DNA of 64,000 nt from Petrolisthes cinctipes (Eukaryota; Arthropoda; Malacostraca; Decapoda; Porcellanidae): NCBI GenBank assembly GCA_033782935.1, contig JAWQEG010000516.1:868001-932000 (forward strand), read 5' to 3'. Under the pieces are notes generated by a model. The model did no database searches. It was not told the origin of the DNA and worked only from the letters and a program-made list of their open reading frames with translations. The position numbers were made by a program, and so were the translations under genes. Positions within the stretch are counted from its first letter, which is position 1. Every line of letters starts with the position of its first letter. Below, in pieces: positions 21,040 through 32,433 of this stretch.

Positions 21040-21262
21040 TTTCCCATGGGGGCCGGGGGGGGGTATTGCCTGCATTAGTGATGTGGGCAATAGTTTAAGG
21101 GTTTTGGCGCTCCTTCGGCCCCAGCTACTAGCTTTTAGTTCTTCAACTGTCCCTCTTTTGTTTCTATTTCCTTCCTGCTTGCTGTCTCATCGATCTATCA
21201 CCTTTTTCTTTCGCTATATGACCTCGCTGTTGCGGCACCTAATATCAATCAATCGGTGTCCA
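21040..21262 (+). mobile_element. SINE-like repeat with (ATCA) tail, copy 1
   Basis: About 210 bp: GGTATTGCCTGCATTAGTGA near the start, TTTTGGCGC, TCCCTCTTTTGTTTC, then TATATGACCTCGCTGTTGCG, CACCTAATATCAATCAATC. Two other copies in the opposite orientation (48838-49046, 52180-52396) share start, end and tail. The ATCA-repeat tail suggests retroposition. No clear RNA polymerase III box was seen, so it may instead be a LINE 3' end. Confidence 0.65.
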
Positions 21263-21368
21263 ATATATAAGTTCATGCAATTTAGCTTCTGTTTTCCCTC
21301 CCCTTGCATATTTTATTTTATTTTATTTTATTTGCCATTTTCACGCTTTCGTTGCGTCCTAAAGGGTC

Positions 21369-21529
21369 TTAAGGTGGTAATTAACTTTTGTTACATTGGA
21401 GTGCCTTAATTCCACCAAAGAATGCTAGGAAACAGGACCAGGTGAACAAAAATAATGGTGTTCTGGTGCTTGGAACAGTCTGGATTATTCAGTTGGTCTA
21501 GAATTACCAACACAAAACCTCCCCCTTAC
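21369..21529. mobile_element. MITE family E
   Basis: Starts TTAAGGTGGTAATTAAC and ends AAAACCTCCCCCTTAC (the last TTAA base is mutated). The interior has GGAAACAGGACCAGGTGAAC. Confidence 0.85.
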
Positions 21530-21792
21530 TTCCAGGCCCCTTTACATTCGTTTGCCATTTTGATGTATTTTTTATAAGCTTTATGATTTGTATAATAGCT
21601 TTATGATTTGTATAATATTACCTAACTTCATATATATCATTATGACAGTAAATATTACAGACACAAATGGTAAATACGTCTCCATCACTCCTTTTCTTTG
21701 TAGGGTCTTCTTTGTATCTTGGCTAACTAAAGATTATTTGAATTTAACTAAGGAAAATACTGTATACAAGAAACATTGACTGGTATTAAGAG

Positions 21793-21953
21793 TTAAGGTG
21801 GTAATTCTTTTTTGTTATATTGGAGTGCCTTGATTCCTCCAAAGTATGCTAGGAAACAGGACCAGAAGAGCAAAAATAATGGTATTCTGTTGCTTGGAAT
21901 AGTTTGGAGGATTCAGCTGCTCCAGATTTACCAACACAAAACCTCCCTCTTAA
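21793..21953. mobile_element. MITE family E
   Basis: Starts TTAAGGTGGTAATTC and ends CCTCCCTCTTAA, in the same orientation as the copy 420 bp upstream. Confidence 0.88.
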
Positions 21954-22160
21954 ACGACATAATGCCCCATAAGATCTGATGATAGCCCTTTTTGTAAAAT
22001 GACGGCAAATAATAAACTTATTTTTTTTAAATATTAGTAAGAATACAGTATTTAGTAGAATGGTAATGATTTCTAAAACACCTTTTGTAATAATAATCCT
22101 AGTTGGCATCGATAACGTAACCCTCCCTTCCCTCAGTGTACGGTTCCTGCCCTGCTGGCT

Positions 22161-22555
22161 GGGTCGGTATTCACAAAACATATTAGAGTTTGGACTTGTT
22201 TGTATGTTTGTATTTCTGACCTCACCATATTGTTTCAAGGTCATTTCGACAGTGAATGGTTTTGTTATTCTATTTGTATGAGCTGTTGTTGTTATGTTTT
22301 CGAAGCAGTGAATGGCTTTGCTATTCTATTTGTATGAGCTGTTGTTATGCTTTCGAAGCAGTGAATGGTTTTGTTATTCTATTTGTATGAGCTGTTGTTA
22401 TGTTTTCGAAGCAGTGAATGGTTTTGTTATTCTATTTGTATGAGCTGTTGTTATGTTTTCGAAGCAGTGTCGGGTACCAGTCCTCGCCATGAATGAATGC
22501 TTACGAATAAAATTTTAAGTTAAGAGTGAACTTTACTTTTGTGAATACGAGCCCT
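22161..22555. mobile_element. MITE family G with four 53-bp internal repeats
   Basis: Ends are inverted: GGGTCGGTATTCACAAAAC at left, TTTTGTGAATACGAGCCC at right. The interior 53-bp unit (GAATGGTTTTGTTATTCTAT to CGAAGCAGT) is present four times (cores at 22301, 22354, 22407, 22460) but once in the copy at 27118-27355. Confidence 0.88.
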
Positions 22556-22612
22556 GGCCTTCACTATGCCAAGGGTCCATCTAATGCAGCTCTTCATCGG
22601 CTCCACAAGTTT

Positions 22613-22725
22613 TACAGTCGTGGTAAATAATAATCATCCACATACAGGTATTTCAAACAAATACTGTCTAATGTTTTCACGTTCACATATGATGTCATTG
22701 TTTTAAGTAGCCGCCAACAGTGTTC
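22613..22725. mobile_element. MITE family B, left half
   Basis: Begins TACAGTCGTGGTAAATAATA and continues through GTTTTCACGTTCACATATGA and ATTGTTTTAAGTAG. It then runs into the repeat arm at 22735 and the right half is missing. Confidence 0.8.
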
Positions 22726-22734
22726 ACATACATT

Positions 22735-22980
22735 ATTCAACAACTGTACTATTGCTGACAAAAATTTGTTTCTACTGCTGGTGATAAGTCCACACGACTG
22801 CTGCACCATTTCTGGCTGGCAGGTTGCTGCTTGCTCAAGAACTACACCACGTAAACCAGCAACTGAACAGTTGACTGACTCAGATTCGGAGAGAAAGTAA
22901 TTCCCCCCCCCCCTTCCTTCTCTATCTCTCTCATGTATAGCATATAAATAGATGCATTAGTTGATAGGGTAGTATCAGGT
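22735..22980. repeat. Repeat arm 1, inverted partner at 28.3-28.6 kb
   Basis: Contains CCACACGACTGCTGC, AGGTTGCTGCTTGCTC, GAACAGTTGACT, CAGATTCGGAGAG, a C-run, CTCATGTATAGCATATAAAT and GTATCAGGTG. The reverse complement of this order is found at about 28325-28590, and similarity stops at GTATCAGGTG. The two arms face each other across the I-group LINE and the family G MITE. Confidence 0.8.
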
Positions 22981-23240
22981 GTTTTTTGTTTATTTTTTTT
23001 TAATTCATTGCGCCGTAGCATCAGTCAATAGGCAGACAACAGTACACAAGGGTAGGCGGGACACACGAGAACCCAATGACCACACACACACACAAGCACA
23101 CACACATGCGCACACACACACACATCACGAAAACATAACAGAATGAAGCACAAACATACAGACAAATATTTACATCATGACCTACTTCAATCCACCAAAA
23201 CGAGGGTGGCGCACCAGAAGTTTCTCCAGAACCTGATGGT

Positions 23241-26130
23241 TCAGCAGGTGTCGACAAACCACATCAAGTGGCAGGCCCTGGGGCAGTGTCGGACAGTGGG
23301 GCAGGCTAGGCAATAGTGCTCTATAGTGTTAGCACGAGGCGCTCGACACAAGCAACACTCAGTGAAGGGAGGCTCACCCTGCAATGAGCAATCAGTGTAG
23401 AGGCAGTATGGACCTGTGATGGAGGAAGTCACTGTTTCTATGTGTTCCAGAGTACGTCCAGCAGGCAGTATGGGAGGGACCGGGTAGTTTGGTCCAAGAG
23501 AAGTCCTGACTAACTGAGAGTAATGGGGTGAAAGATGTGGGAAATGGAGGCACTTGACAGTAAAGCAAGTAACATTACAATAAATTTTCTCGATTAATGG
23601 GAGAAGACGCAACTCACGCTGCATGTTCACTATCCTGGTCGACATTGGACAGCCGAGAATTATTTTCATTGCTCTGTTTTGAAATTTTTCTAAAGTTTTC
23701 AGAGTAGCCCTAGGAAGTTGAATCAAAGCAGGGGAAAGGTAATCAACAACTGAACGGATAAAACCAATATAGATGGTCCTGGCTACTGGGATGGAGATGC
23801 CCGAGGAGTTGTTAGATAGCCATTGAAGTGGCGTAAGTCGGCGCTGGAGACGACCCAATAAGTCCTGGACAATGGGATGGTCTTGAGGTCTGGCAGGGAC
23901 AATCGGCCAAGTATTGACTTGCGCGCCCAGGTAGCAGTACTGGGAACACATGGGAATGACAGTCCCTCCAATGGTGAACACTGGCTGAGCTTGAGGAAGG
24001 CGGCAGGTGAATATTTTGCTCTTATCTGGGGAGACAATAATGCCACAGTGAGAGGAGACCACAGAGAAGGAGTCAAGAAACTGCTGGAGATCCCTTGGTG
24101 AGGTAGAATGAACACAGATATCATCAGCATAGCATGTAATTGTAGTTCCAGAAATATCAGGGAGAGAAGTGAGCAACCGATGCATCAGAATATTAAATAA
24201 CAATGGGCTGAGAACACCACCTTGAGGCGTACCAAGATGAAAACTGTGCAAAGGACTGAGTGCACCACTGAAAAACACACGGGAGGTCCTGTTACTCAGG
24301 TAGCCCCGAATCCACCGTAGTAGATTACCCTTTATCCCAAAGTCAACCAGTTGATCCAAAAATGACGTCTCTATTAGCAACATCGAAGGCACTTCGAAGG
24401 TCAATGAAGGCCACCACACTGTCCCTGGAAAGGCGAGTGTACAGGCCGACTAGGCAGTGACGTGTGCTCCGCTGGGGAAGGAAACCAAACAGCCATGGAG
24501 AAAGGCGATCCTGCAGCCTGTACATGAGACGATTGAGTAAGATTCTCTCCATAACCTTACAGAAACAGGAAGTAAGGGAAATAGGCCTGAACTTCGCAGT
24601 GCCGGGCTTAGGGATGGGTATTATTGTGCTACTGGTCCAGGCTCGTGGTACACAATCGTCACGAAGACAAAGATTGTACAGTCGAAGTAGAGGGTTCCCA
24701 GGAACTTGTTGAAGTAGGCGCAGCACAGCATAAGTAATACCATCATCTCCAGGGGAAGAAGCTCTACCCCGAGAGAGAGCACGGCGCAATTCCTCCTCAG
24801 TTATCTCCTCTGCATCATCGTCATCATCTTGTAACAGAGCAGATATTAGACGTAGCCGATGGACAGTAGCACGGGAAGCGAGTGCATCTTGTATGTGGAT
24901 GGGTAGACTAGTTGGGGTAGATTGTTCTGACCAGGCATCGACAAGTTGTTTGGCATAGTCGGCAGGAGTGTGATGACGAGCAGTGGCCGGTGTCTTTTGA
25001 ATAACCCTACGGATGAGGTGCCACATAGAAGTCACACTTGTTTGCTGGTTGATGCTGTCCGTGAACCGCTGCCAAGACTCAGTGTGAGCACAATCCAGCA
25101 GGGCAACTAAAGCGTCCCTAGATATCTGGTAACGATGGAGTAGGTCAGGGGTTGGGTTGGCTTGAAACAAAAGGCCATCACGTTCAGCCTCCTCATTTGC
25201 CTCCTGTATACGTGCATCCAGCGTCCAGGAGTGGGCAGTATGGCGATGCTGGAGGTGTGGCCGGGAAACGTATAGCCTATAAAAGTCATGAGTAGCAGAT
25301 ACAAGATCAGAGTACAACTGTTCAGCTGATGATATGTCAAATGTAGGGAATACATGGGCCATAAATAAGATGTAAGTCGGGCAATATTTAGGGGGCACAG
25401 CAATATGCAAACGAGTGGCTGAAGCACATGACCCAGCAGTTAGAGAATAATGAAACCGAAGAGCAATGTGATCAGAGAATAAGTCTGGCACGGAGGAGCA
25501 CTGTACCTGAGATGCTATCAGGCCAGACGAGAGGATGTAATCCAGAGTACCTCCCCGGCAATGAGTGGCACCGCCAGTGTCCCAGTGTGTCAGATGATGC
25601 TTGCGGATGTATGAAAGGAGACGAACACCATTACGATTAATAGAGCCAGGACCATCACCCAAATCAGAATGCCGAGCATTAAAATCTCCCATATACACCA
25701 TACCACGCACTGTTGGAGAAGGAAGAGCCTCAAGAGTGAGTCTAGCTTGGGCAGAATAGACATTACATAGTTGGAGTACTCCATTCCCAGGTAGAACTTC
25801 AAATAGCTGAAAGGTCATGTCAGGATCAGTGGAGGTATGGAGAAGGCGATGTGGCAAGGAGCTATGTATGTAAGTCAGGAGACCATTCCTTACCAGATGA
25901 ACATATGGCACATAACCTGAGAGGGGAGGAGCTTGCCCAGCAGTGAGCGGCCGTCCTGGAAATGCTTCCTGGAGAAAAATAACACTGGGATGATGACGAA
26001 AAACATAGGCCTTGAGTTGAGTGAGCTTAGCATAACTGGTAATACCACATACATTCCAGGAGATGACATCCAGCCGGCAATCACTAGCGAACTCTGTATT
26101 TGGAGGTAGAAGTCCGGTGAGTGGGGGCAT
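23241..26130 (-). pseudogene. I-group LINE ORF2: endonuclease plus reverse transcriptase, one frameshift, RNase H deleted
   Basis: ORF2 copies the element's RNA into DNA at a nicked target. The first part (26130-about 24350) carries an AP endonuclease: LDVISWNVCGI, FLQEAFPG, YMGDFNARHSDLG, GGTLDYIL, FSDHIALRF. Then comes the reverse transcriptase start: PIPKPGTAKFRPISLTS, GFLPQRSTRHCL, FIDLRSAFDVANRDV. A frameshift at a T-run near 24355 moves the rest into the frame 24419-23241: GTPQGGVLSPLLFNIL and the catalytic YADD box (residues 97-100 of that frame). Near the end LYTDCSLQGE, resembling the YTDGS start of RNase H, is followed at once by the C-terminal zinc box CCLC-x8-H-x4-C. The RNase H body thus appears deleted, and the copy is inactive. 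Confidence 0.88.
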
Positions 26131-26785
26131 ATGAGCGACCTGGAGAAGAAGATGGACCAGGAGAAGGGACTGACTCGAAAAGCTTTTCAAGGCGAGATAC
26201 AACAGTATCCATCTTTTCTGTAAGGGTAGTGACAGTTGAGATGATGGCCTGCTGAGCCTCGACCAAGGTGGAGAGTTTGGAGTCATTGGCAGCCTGAGCG
26301 GCAACCAGCCCATCAATCCTGGCTTCAAGGGCAGAAAAGCGGTTTTCGAGAGCCGTACATCGTGCCATGAGGGTAGCAACAGACATGCGGAGGGCCAGGT
26401 CTGGAGGTGAGGCAGGGCTCGTAGGAGAAGCAGACTGGGGAGGTGGTGGTGGGGGAGGAGGAGCAATAGTAGAGACACGAGCCTGGACCTTACGTCGAGT
26501 ACATCCATGCCACACGTTAACCCTTGGCTGAAGGCATCGTGGACACTTCCATCGAGACGTATCTTCAGGAGGTGAAGGCTCAGAGGACGAGGCATCAACA
26601 GGTTGCTTGGTAGAGGTTGAGGAGGTGGACGGCTGCAACCTGTGCTGCGGAGTGACCGAGGAGAGGGGGGGAGGGTTGCGAGAAGGCAGCTCAGGCCAGT
26701 GATCCTCAATTGGAGACTCGTCTTCCTCCGACATTGCCAAGTCGGCCTCCAAGCAGGAATCTGCACTCTTCATCAGGCCAGGCAA
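26084..26785 (-). pseudogene. I-group LINE ORF1 with in-frame deletion of the zinc-knuckle region
   Basis: A 233-codon frame. Residues 1-68 and the segment from SEPSPPEDTSRWKCPRC onward match the ORF1 at 54632-55690. The 257 codons present there in between, including both CCHC zinc knuckles, are absent. The deletion is 771 bp, a multiple of three, so the frame stays open. The C-terminal half, which the other copy lacks, has a proline run and a heptad-rich probable coiled coil (ATLMARCTALENRFSALEAR onward), followed by a Ser/Pro tail. ORF1 proteins of this type bind element RNA. Without the knuckles function is doubtful. Confidence 0.82.
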
Positions 26786-27110
26786 GGCCTAGATGGAAAG
26801 CAAACAACAACACAAACAACTAAACACTCAATCAGCCAGGGACACACACACACACACCCACACACACACAGACAATCACAACAAAACTATACACAGAACC
26901 ACAACAGACAAACAACACCAGCAACACCACAGAAACAACAACACACAAACAAGAACTCACAAACAACACAAAAAACACAAACAAGAGCTCCAAAACAACA
27001 CAAACAACCGTATCAGGTTTAAAGCAAGTAATAACAAGAAGAGAACCCCAATACTACTATTTAACATCTTGAACACTGACTGTATCATAAATATACCATT
27101 TACCTTTTAC
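26786..27110 (-). promoter_or_regulatory. LINE 5' leader (copy 1), A/C-rich repeats
   Basis: About 225 bp shared with copy 2: (AC)n at 26843-26870, then AACAACAC-type repeats. The shared part ends near 27008, where the two copies diverge. An internal promoter would be expected here but no motif is recognised. Confidence 0.6.
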
Positions 27111-27117
27111 AAGTAGC

Positions 27118-27355
27118 CAGGGCCTGTATTCACTAGGCATATCAGAGTTTGCACTTGCTCGTATGCTTGTATTACTGATCTCCCATAGTGTTTCAGGCTT
27201 ATTTCAAAACAGTGAATAGTTTTGCTATTCTATTAGTATGAGTTTATATTATGATTTCGGAGCAGTGCCGGGTCTTTGTTCTTGCCATGAATGATCGCTT
27301 ATCAAGAAAATATTATGTTAAGAGTGAACTGTACTTTTGTGAATGTACCAGTCCT
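27118..27355. mobile_element. MITE family G, single internal unit
   Basis: Starts CAGGGCCTGTATTCACTAG, ends TACTTTTGTGAATGTACCAG, and has only one internal GAATAGTTTTGCTATTCTAT unit, unlike the four-unit copy at 22161-22555. Confidence 0.82.
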
Positions 27356-28324
27356 CTAAGGCTTTAACTCGTTCAGGATCTGATACAGTACCTTAGTCTG
27401 GAGTGTAGTCGTAGTAGTTGTTGTTGTTGTTGTGGTTGTTGTGGTATTAGGTAGCAAGCTCAGCGTCGTGGTGTTCTTAGGTAAGTGACTTCACAAGTTT
27501 CTTTAGGCTTAATTTATTTATACATACTTATCTCTATACAGGGAGTTATATTTGATGCCTTGTCTGATATGCCTGTGTCTCTCTCTTATGGAGACAGGTT
27601 ATAGCCCTGGGAGTCAGTTTAGGAAATCATACATATTAGTTCAACTTCACTGCTTATATACATTCTGTTTTGGAAGATGCCAAGTCTATTCAGATATTAT
27701 TATTATTATTACTTTCTTGAAAAGGGGTGGAGTTCTTGTCTAAGCTCCACCCAATTCTTCTCTCTCTCTCTTTCTACTTTCTCTCCCTTTCTCTCTCTCT
27801 CCCACTTTCTCTCCCTCTCTCTCTCTCTCTTTGTTTGTAAAGAGATGACAGCTAAATAGATGAGCTCAGAGGGGAGAAGGAGACCCTCCTTGTGGTTTGG
27901 AGAGGGGAGTTGTTTATGTTGTTTCAAGAGGGCGTCTGGTACATGTTGTTATTCTACTGTACATGAATAAGGACCCAGAGATGTGCTATGGACTGACAGG
28001 GACACAAACACACTTTGGTTTCTTTTAACTAGTGGAAAGATGACTGACTTACAAAGTAAATAAATAAACATATATAAATGGATATATTACATATAGGTGG
28101 TGCACATACAGAACTACAGACCGAGTTGTTAAAAAGATACCAAAATACTGTAGTGAGCACAGCCAACATTGCATTTTAAATGATAATATTTCATTTTTCA
28201 TTTTATTGCATGCTTTTTGTGGACTTAAAATTATACTAGTAAAAACTATGATTCATTTTAAAAATATTCTGTTAATATTTCAGATTTTATGTGATTTTTG
28301 ACCAATAATAGTACTGGGGTTCTC
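27356..28324. other. No gene; simple repeats
   Basis: (TTG)n at about 27416-27446 and a pyrimidine-rich (CT)n stretch at about 27758-27832. The remainder is AT-rich and unrecognised. Confidence 0.6.
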
Positions 28325-28590
28325 TTGTTGGGCACCTGATACTACCAATCACTTAATGCATCTATTTATATGCTATACATGAGAGAGAGAGAAGGGAGGT
28401 GGGGGGGTGGGGATTACTACCTCTCCGAATCTGAGTGAGTCAACTGTTCGGTTGTTGGTTTATGTGGTGGTGTAGTTTACGAGCAAGCAGCAACCTGGCT
28501 GCCAGAAATAAGGCAGCAGTCGTGTGTGGACTGATCACCCGGAGTAGAAAGAAAGTTTTTTCCGCAATAGTACGTTGACGACCTGGCGGT
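28325..28590. repeat. Repeat arm 2, inverted relative to 22735-22980
   Basis: GCACCTGATACTACC, CTATTTATATGCTATACATG, a G-run, CTCTCCGAATCTGAG, AACTGTTCGG, GAGCAAGCAGCAACCTGGC and CAGTCGTGTGTGGACTGATC are the reverse complement of the 22.8-kb arm, with moderate divergence. It continues past the region shared with arm 1. Confidence 0.8.
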
Positions 28591-28615
28591 GTGGTTTGCT
28601 GCTTCCCGTATGTCG

Positions 28616-28665
28616 TGCCTACATAAGTAATATAAATACAACACAAAACACTATAGCACCCACAC
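28616..28665 (+). repeat. Direct repeat at the 5' edge of the CR1-like LINE
   Basis: GCCTACATAAGTAATATAAATACA followed by CACAAAACACTATAGCACC. It matches 31486-31535 (GCCTACCTAAGTAATATAAA, CACAAAACACTATACCACC), which lies in the LINE's 3' region. Confidence 0.8.
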
Positions 28666-31575
28666 TATTATGACCCTACACTATAATATGACCCTACACA
28701 GGAAGGACAGAATAGACGATAAACATGGCGGAGTCCTAATTGCGACAAAGCCAGGACTAGTTGCGACCCCAGCCACCGAACTGAACGCGGACTTTGAAAT
28801 TATATGGACAGGGCTGCAGGACACTCATTATAGGATCCTTTTATCGTCCCCCAAATTCAAACTTAGAATACCTGCAGACCCTTGACGATTGTTTATCTAA
28901 AATTGACCCCTCCAAAAATATATGGTTGGCTGGTGACTTTAACCTTCCCGACATAAACTGGACAGCACAGGCGACACTGGACAATTCCACCCATGAAGGC
29001 GACTTACTATTACAGACTGATAGGAAACTCTTACATGAAAATTTCATTGACATCATTAACACCCACTCACTTACCCAAACAGTACTCGAACCAACACGCA
29101 CACAAGTCAGTGTAGAAAGACATAATCCTAACATAAGACACGGGGTCACATCCAACATATTAGACTTATTTCTCACAAACAACATTTTCTTAATTACACG
29201 GACACGAGTACTACCTGGTCTTAGTGACCATGAGATGGTACTCATTGACGCAAACATTAAGCCAACAACACAAGAACAATTACCCAGGACAATTTACATG
29301 TACAACAGAGCTGACATGGGTGGCATTACCCAAGACTTAGTTGAATTTCGTGACTCAGACCCAATGGCCAGCTCCGTGGAAACAAACTGGACCAGACTTC
29401 GTGACTTTATACGCGACACAATGGACAAGCACATACCCACGAAAACTATCACACATAACCGGTCATTACCATGGTACAATAGACAATTAAAAAGACTACA
29501 CAGAAACAAGGTAAAGGCATACAACAGAGCAAAACGATACAACGATACAGAACACTTGTTAGAATACAAAAATATACAGAAAACACTACAGAAAGAAACT
29601 AAACAAGCAGAAACTAAATACACATCCACTTTCCTCGCAGACAACACACAAAACCACAAAAAATTCTTCGGCTTTTTTAAAGCACGCAAACAAGACTCGA
29701 CCGGTATTACAACATTACTACACAACAATTCCTTGGTTACACACCCACAAGACAAAGCCAACGCCCTTAACACACAATTCCAGTCCATTTTTACCCATGA
29801 ACATGAACACTTACCAGACATGCCAACACCATGACACCCACCTATCCCTCCCATTCATATAAACACCCAAGGAATTGAGAAACTCTTATCTGAGGTAGAC
29901 ATACACAAAGCGACTGGACCAGACAATATACCCTGCAGGATATTGAGGACTAAAGCTAGCGTTCTTGCCCCTGTCCTGCAGGTTATATTCTCACAGACTT
30001 TACAGACCGGTGAACTCCCCCAAGACTGGCTTTTGGCAAATGTGACCCCAATTTTTAAATCCGGAGACAGAACCCTTCCCATTAATTATAGACCTATTTC
30101 ACTTACCTCCGTTCCTCTGACAAATTTTAGAACACATTATTCATAGACACATAATGGACCACTTTGATAGGCAAAATATACTGACTGACAATCAACACGG
30201 TTTTCGGTCTAAACGCTCGTGTGAGACGCAGCTACTGGTAACTACTCATGACATCTTGCAGTCTCTTAATGACACAAAAATTAGACAGGTTGACGCCATA
30301 GTATTAGACTTTGCCAAAGCTTTCGACAAAGTCCCTCACCAAAGACTACTACACAAATTAGAATTCTATGGCATACAGGGACAACTTCTTCACTGGATTA
30401 GAACGTTCTTGACTACCAGAAAGCAACGTGTAGTTCTTGACAGTAGTCAGTCTCCATCTGTTCCTGTGACCTCTGGGGTACCCCAGGGCACTGTCCTGGG
30501 TCCCCTTCTCTTCCTTTCATACATTAATGACCTCCCACTCTTACTTTCCTCTACCACTAGACTCTTTGCAGACGATAGCTTAGTTTACAGACCAATTAAA
30601 GATAGGAATGACTGCCTTCGACTACAGGACGACCTAACTGCACTTGAAGACTGGGAAGTCAAGTGGCAGATGACATTTAGACCAGACAAATGCCATCACA
30701 TCCGTTTTACCCGTGCCCATAATGTCATTACATATACATACCAACTACACAACACCAACCTCAACACAGTCACTTCCCACAAATACTTGGGCGTCCACAT
30801 CTCAGCGGACATGAGGTGGAACACACACATAGGTAGCATCAGGGCCAAAGCTGGTAGGGTCCTGGGGTTCTTGCACAGGAACCTCAGCAGGTGTAACACA
30901 AACACCAAAATTATTGCATATAACACTTTCGTTCAGCCACATTTAGATTATTGCGACACCGTCTGGGACCCACACACTTACAATAATATCAATAAATTAG
31001 AGTCCATACAAAACAAGACTGCAAGATGGGCCAGACGTGATTACAGACACACTACATCATCACTTTGCTTAAACAAGACACAAAACTAGACCCATTAGTA
31101 ACACGAAGACAGATACACAGACAACAGATGTTATACAAAATCGCAAACAAGTTAGTTGACATAGACAAAGACACATATCTACACCCTACAAGTATATGAT
31201 CCACTAGAGGCAGCCATACCAGACAAGCACTGATATATTTAGGCACTCATTCTTTCCCCACAGCATCCAAGAATGGAATCATCTTCCATCTCACGTAGTT
31301 AATAGCCCCACTCTTGACACGTTTAGAAATAGGGCCACCAATCATTATATCCCCAATCCTAATCCTCAACCCACAGTCCCTGACCCAATCCACCCTTATC
31401 CTAACCCTCTTCCTAATCCTGCCCTGGATCCCTAAATCCCCCGCACAACCCCCGCATATTAATACACCCATACGACACAATACTGCCTACCTAAGTAATA
31501 TAAATATAGCACAAAACACTATACCACCAACACGACAAAGATATGGAATAGATTGGAGGAATCGATAGTGTTACA
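28616..31575 (+). pseudogene. CR1-like LINE ORF2, broken
   Basis: Endonuclease part: DRIDDKHGGVLIATK (28690 on), a frameshift near 28800-28870, then LIIGSFYRPPNSN, GDFNLPDINW, SNILDLFLTN and GLSDHEMV (frame 28794-29834). After a stop at 29834 the frame continues with LLSEVDIHKATGPDNIPCRIL and PIFKSGD-x8-YRPISLTS. A second frameshift near 30115-30150 leads to the reverse transcriptase core (30154-31089): LDFAKAFDKVPH, GVPQGTVLGPLLF and the FADD catalytic box at residues 138-141. A further frameshift at about 31080 and a stop near 31198 precede a C-terminus reading HSFFPTASKEWNHLP. At least two stops and three frameshifts make it dead. The FADD/GVPQGTVLGP pattern fits the jockey/CR1/L2 assemblage; CR1-like is my best guess. 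Confidence 0.88.
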
Positions 31576-31717
31576 AATCATCAACAAGAGTTTCTCTTTA
31601 AGAAAGTGTAAATAGCAGTGATGCAGGCGTATTCCCGAGATAGTTTAGCTCAGTTTCGTTGATCCGTCCCAGCTTTCCTTCATAATTATTTGGTATCCCA
31701 TTTCTGGAAAAGACTGT
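31576..31717. other. Spacer without recognised content
   Basis: Between the LINE 3' end and the family I MITE; nothing recognised. Confidence 0.4.
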
Positions 31718-32099
31718 GGGTGGATTCCACAGTCGTTTGTAAGCACGCAAACGAAAGAATGTTAGCCGTGTAAATGACTTATGGGTGAAATATTTAATGA
31801 ATTTGGTGAGTAAACTATGCAGTGATCATCAATATGTAGCTGTTTGATAGATTTTGTGAATGTGGATACTCAGCTTTTGGAAAATAATAAAGCCTTTCAG
31901 GTGTGGTTGGTTGGGAAGCTAACAAACAAATACCACTGTGGAATCGACCCTAAAATAATGAAGCCTTACAAGTGTGGTTGGTTGGGAAGCTAACAAACCA
32001 ATACCACTGTGGAATCGACCCTAAGATAATGAAGCCTTACAAGTGTGGTTGGTTGGGAAGCTAACAAACAAATACTGTACCACTGTGGAATCGACCCTA
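31718..32099. mobile_element. MITE family I with triplicated right end
   Basis: Left terminus GGGTGGATTCCACAGTCG; right terminus CACTGTGGAATCGACCC. The right-end segment (GTGTGGTTGGTTGGGAAGCT, ACCACTGTGGAATCGACCC, TAATGAAGCC) is present three times at a period of about 71 bp (starts about 31901, 31972, 32043). So three copies of one terminus occur in a row. Other copies are about 235-245 bp. Confidence 0.9.
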
Positions 32100-32215
32100 T
32101 GCCTCGTGCTACATGATGTTCAAGGCCTAAGGCGGTATTGTTTAATCCTGAAATCAGTGGCTGGACCAGAAGCATTGCATTTAATCTCGTCCACTTTACC
32201 TCGTTTGTTTTTTGG

Positions 32216-32433
32216 TACAGCCACAATCCTATAATCAAAGAGACTTTTCTTCCATCGTGCAAATAAATCAGTATCATATAAAAATAATATCATACAAGAT
32301 CTTACGTCAACTCAACCCCCTCAATTATTATTATGAGTTGCTGCAAAATCATACACGTGTTGTTCTTTATGACCAAGAAAATTATTTGCTATGATGGAAG
32401 GAAAGTGTTGGTGGATATTTGATTGTGGCTGTA
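32216..32433. mobile_element. MITE family A, full copy
   Basis: TA-flanked; TACAGCCACAATCCTATAAT at left and ATTTGATTGTGGCTGTA at right, with the family core in between. Confidence 0.9.

Larger units (their letters stand above)
22981..27008 (-). mobile_element. I-group non-LTR retrotransposon, near full length but damaged (copy 1)
   Basis: On the minus strand: a 5' leader with A/C-rich repeats (about 26786-27008), ORF1 (26785-26084), ORF2 with endonuclease and reverse transcriptase (26130-23241), a short 3' UTR and an A-rich tail ending near 22981. ORF2 overlaps ORF1 by about 47 bp in another frame. Remnants of an RNase H start motif and a C-terminal CCHC box suggest the I superfamily. Clade assignment is by motif memory only. 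Confidence 0.85.

Noticed and set aside
24343..26766. The full 807-codon frame as one ORF2 protein starting at 26766
   Set aside because: The part upstream of about 26130 is the ORF1 region read in another frame. The endonuclease starts only after residue 210.
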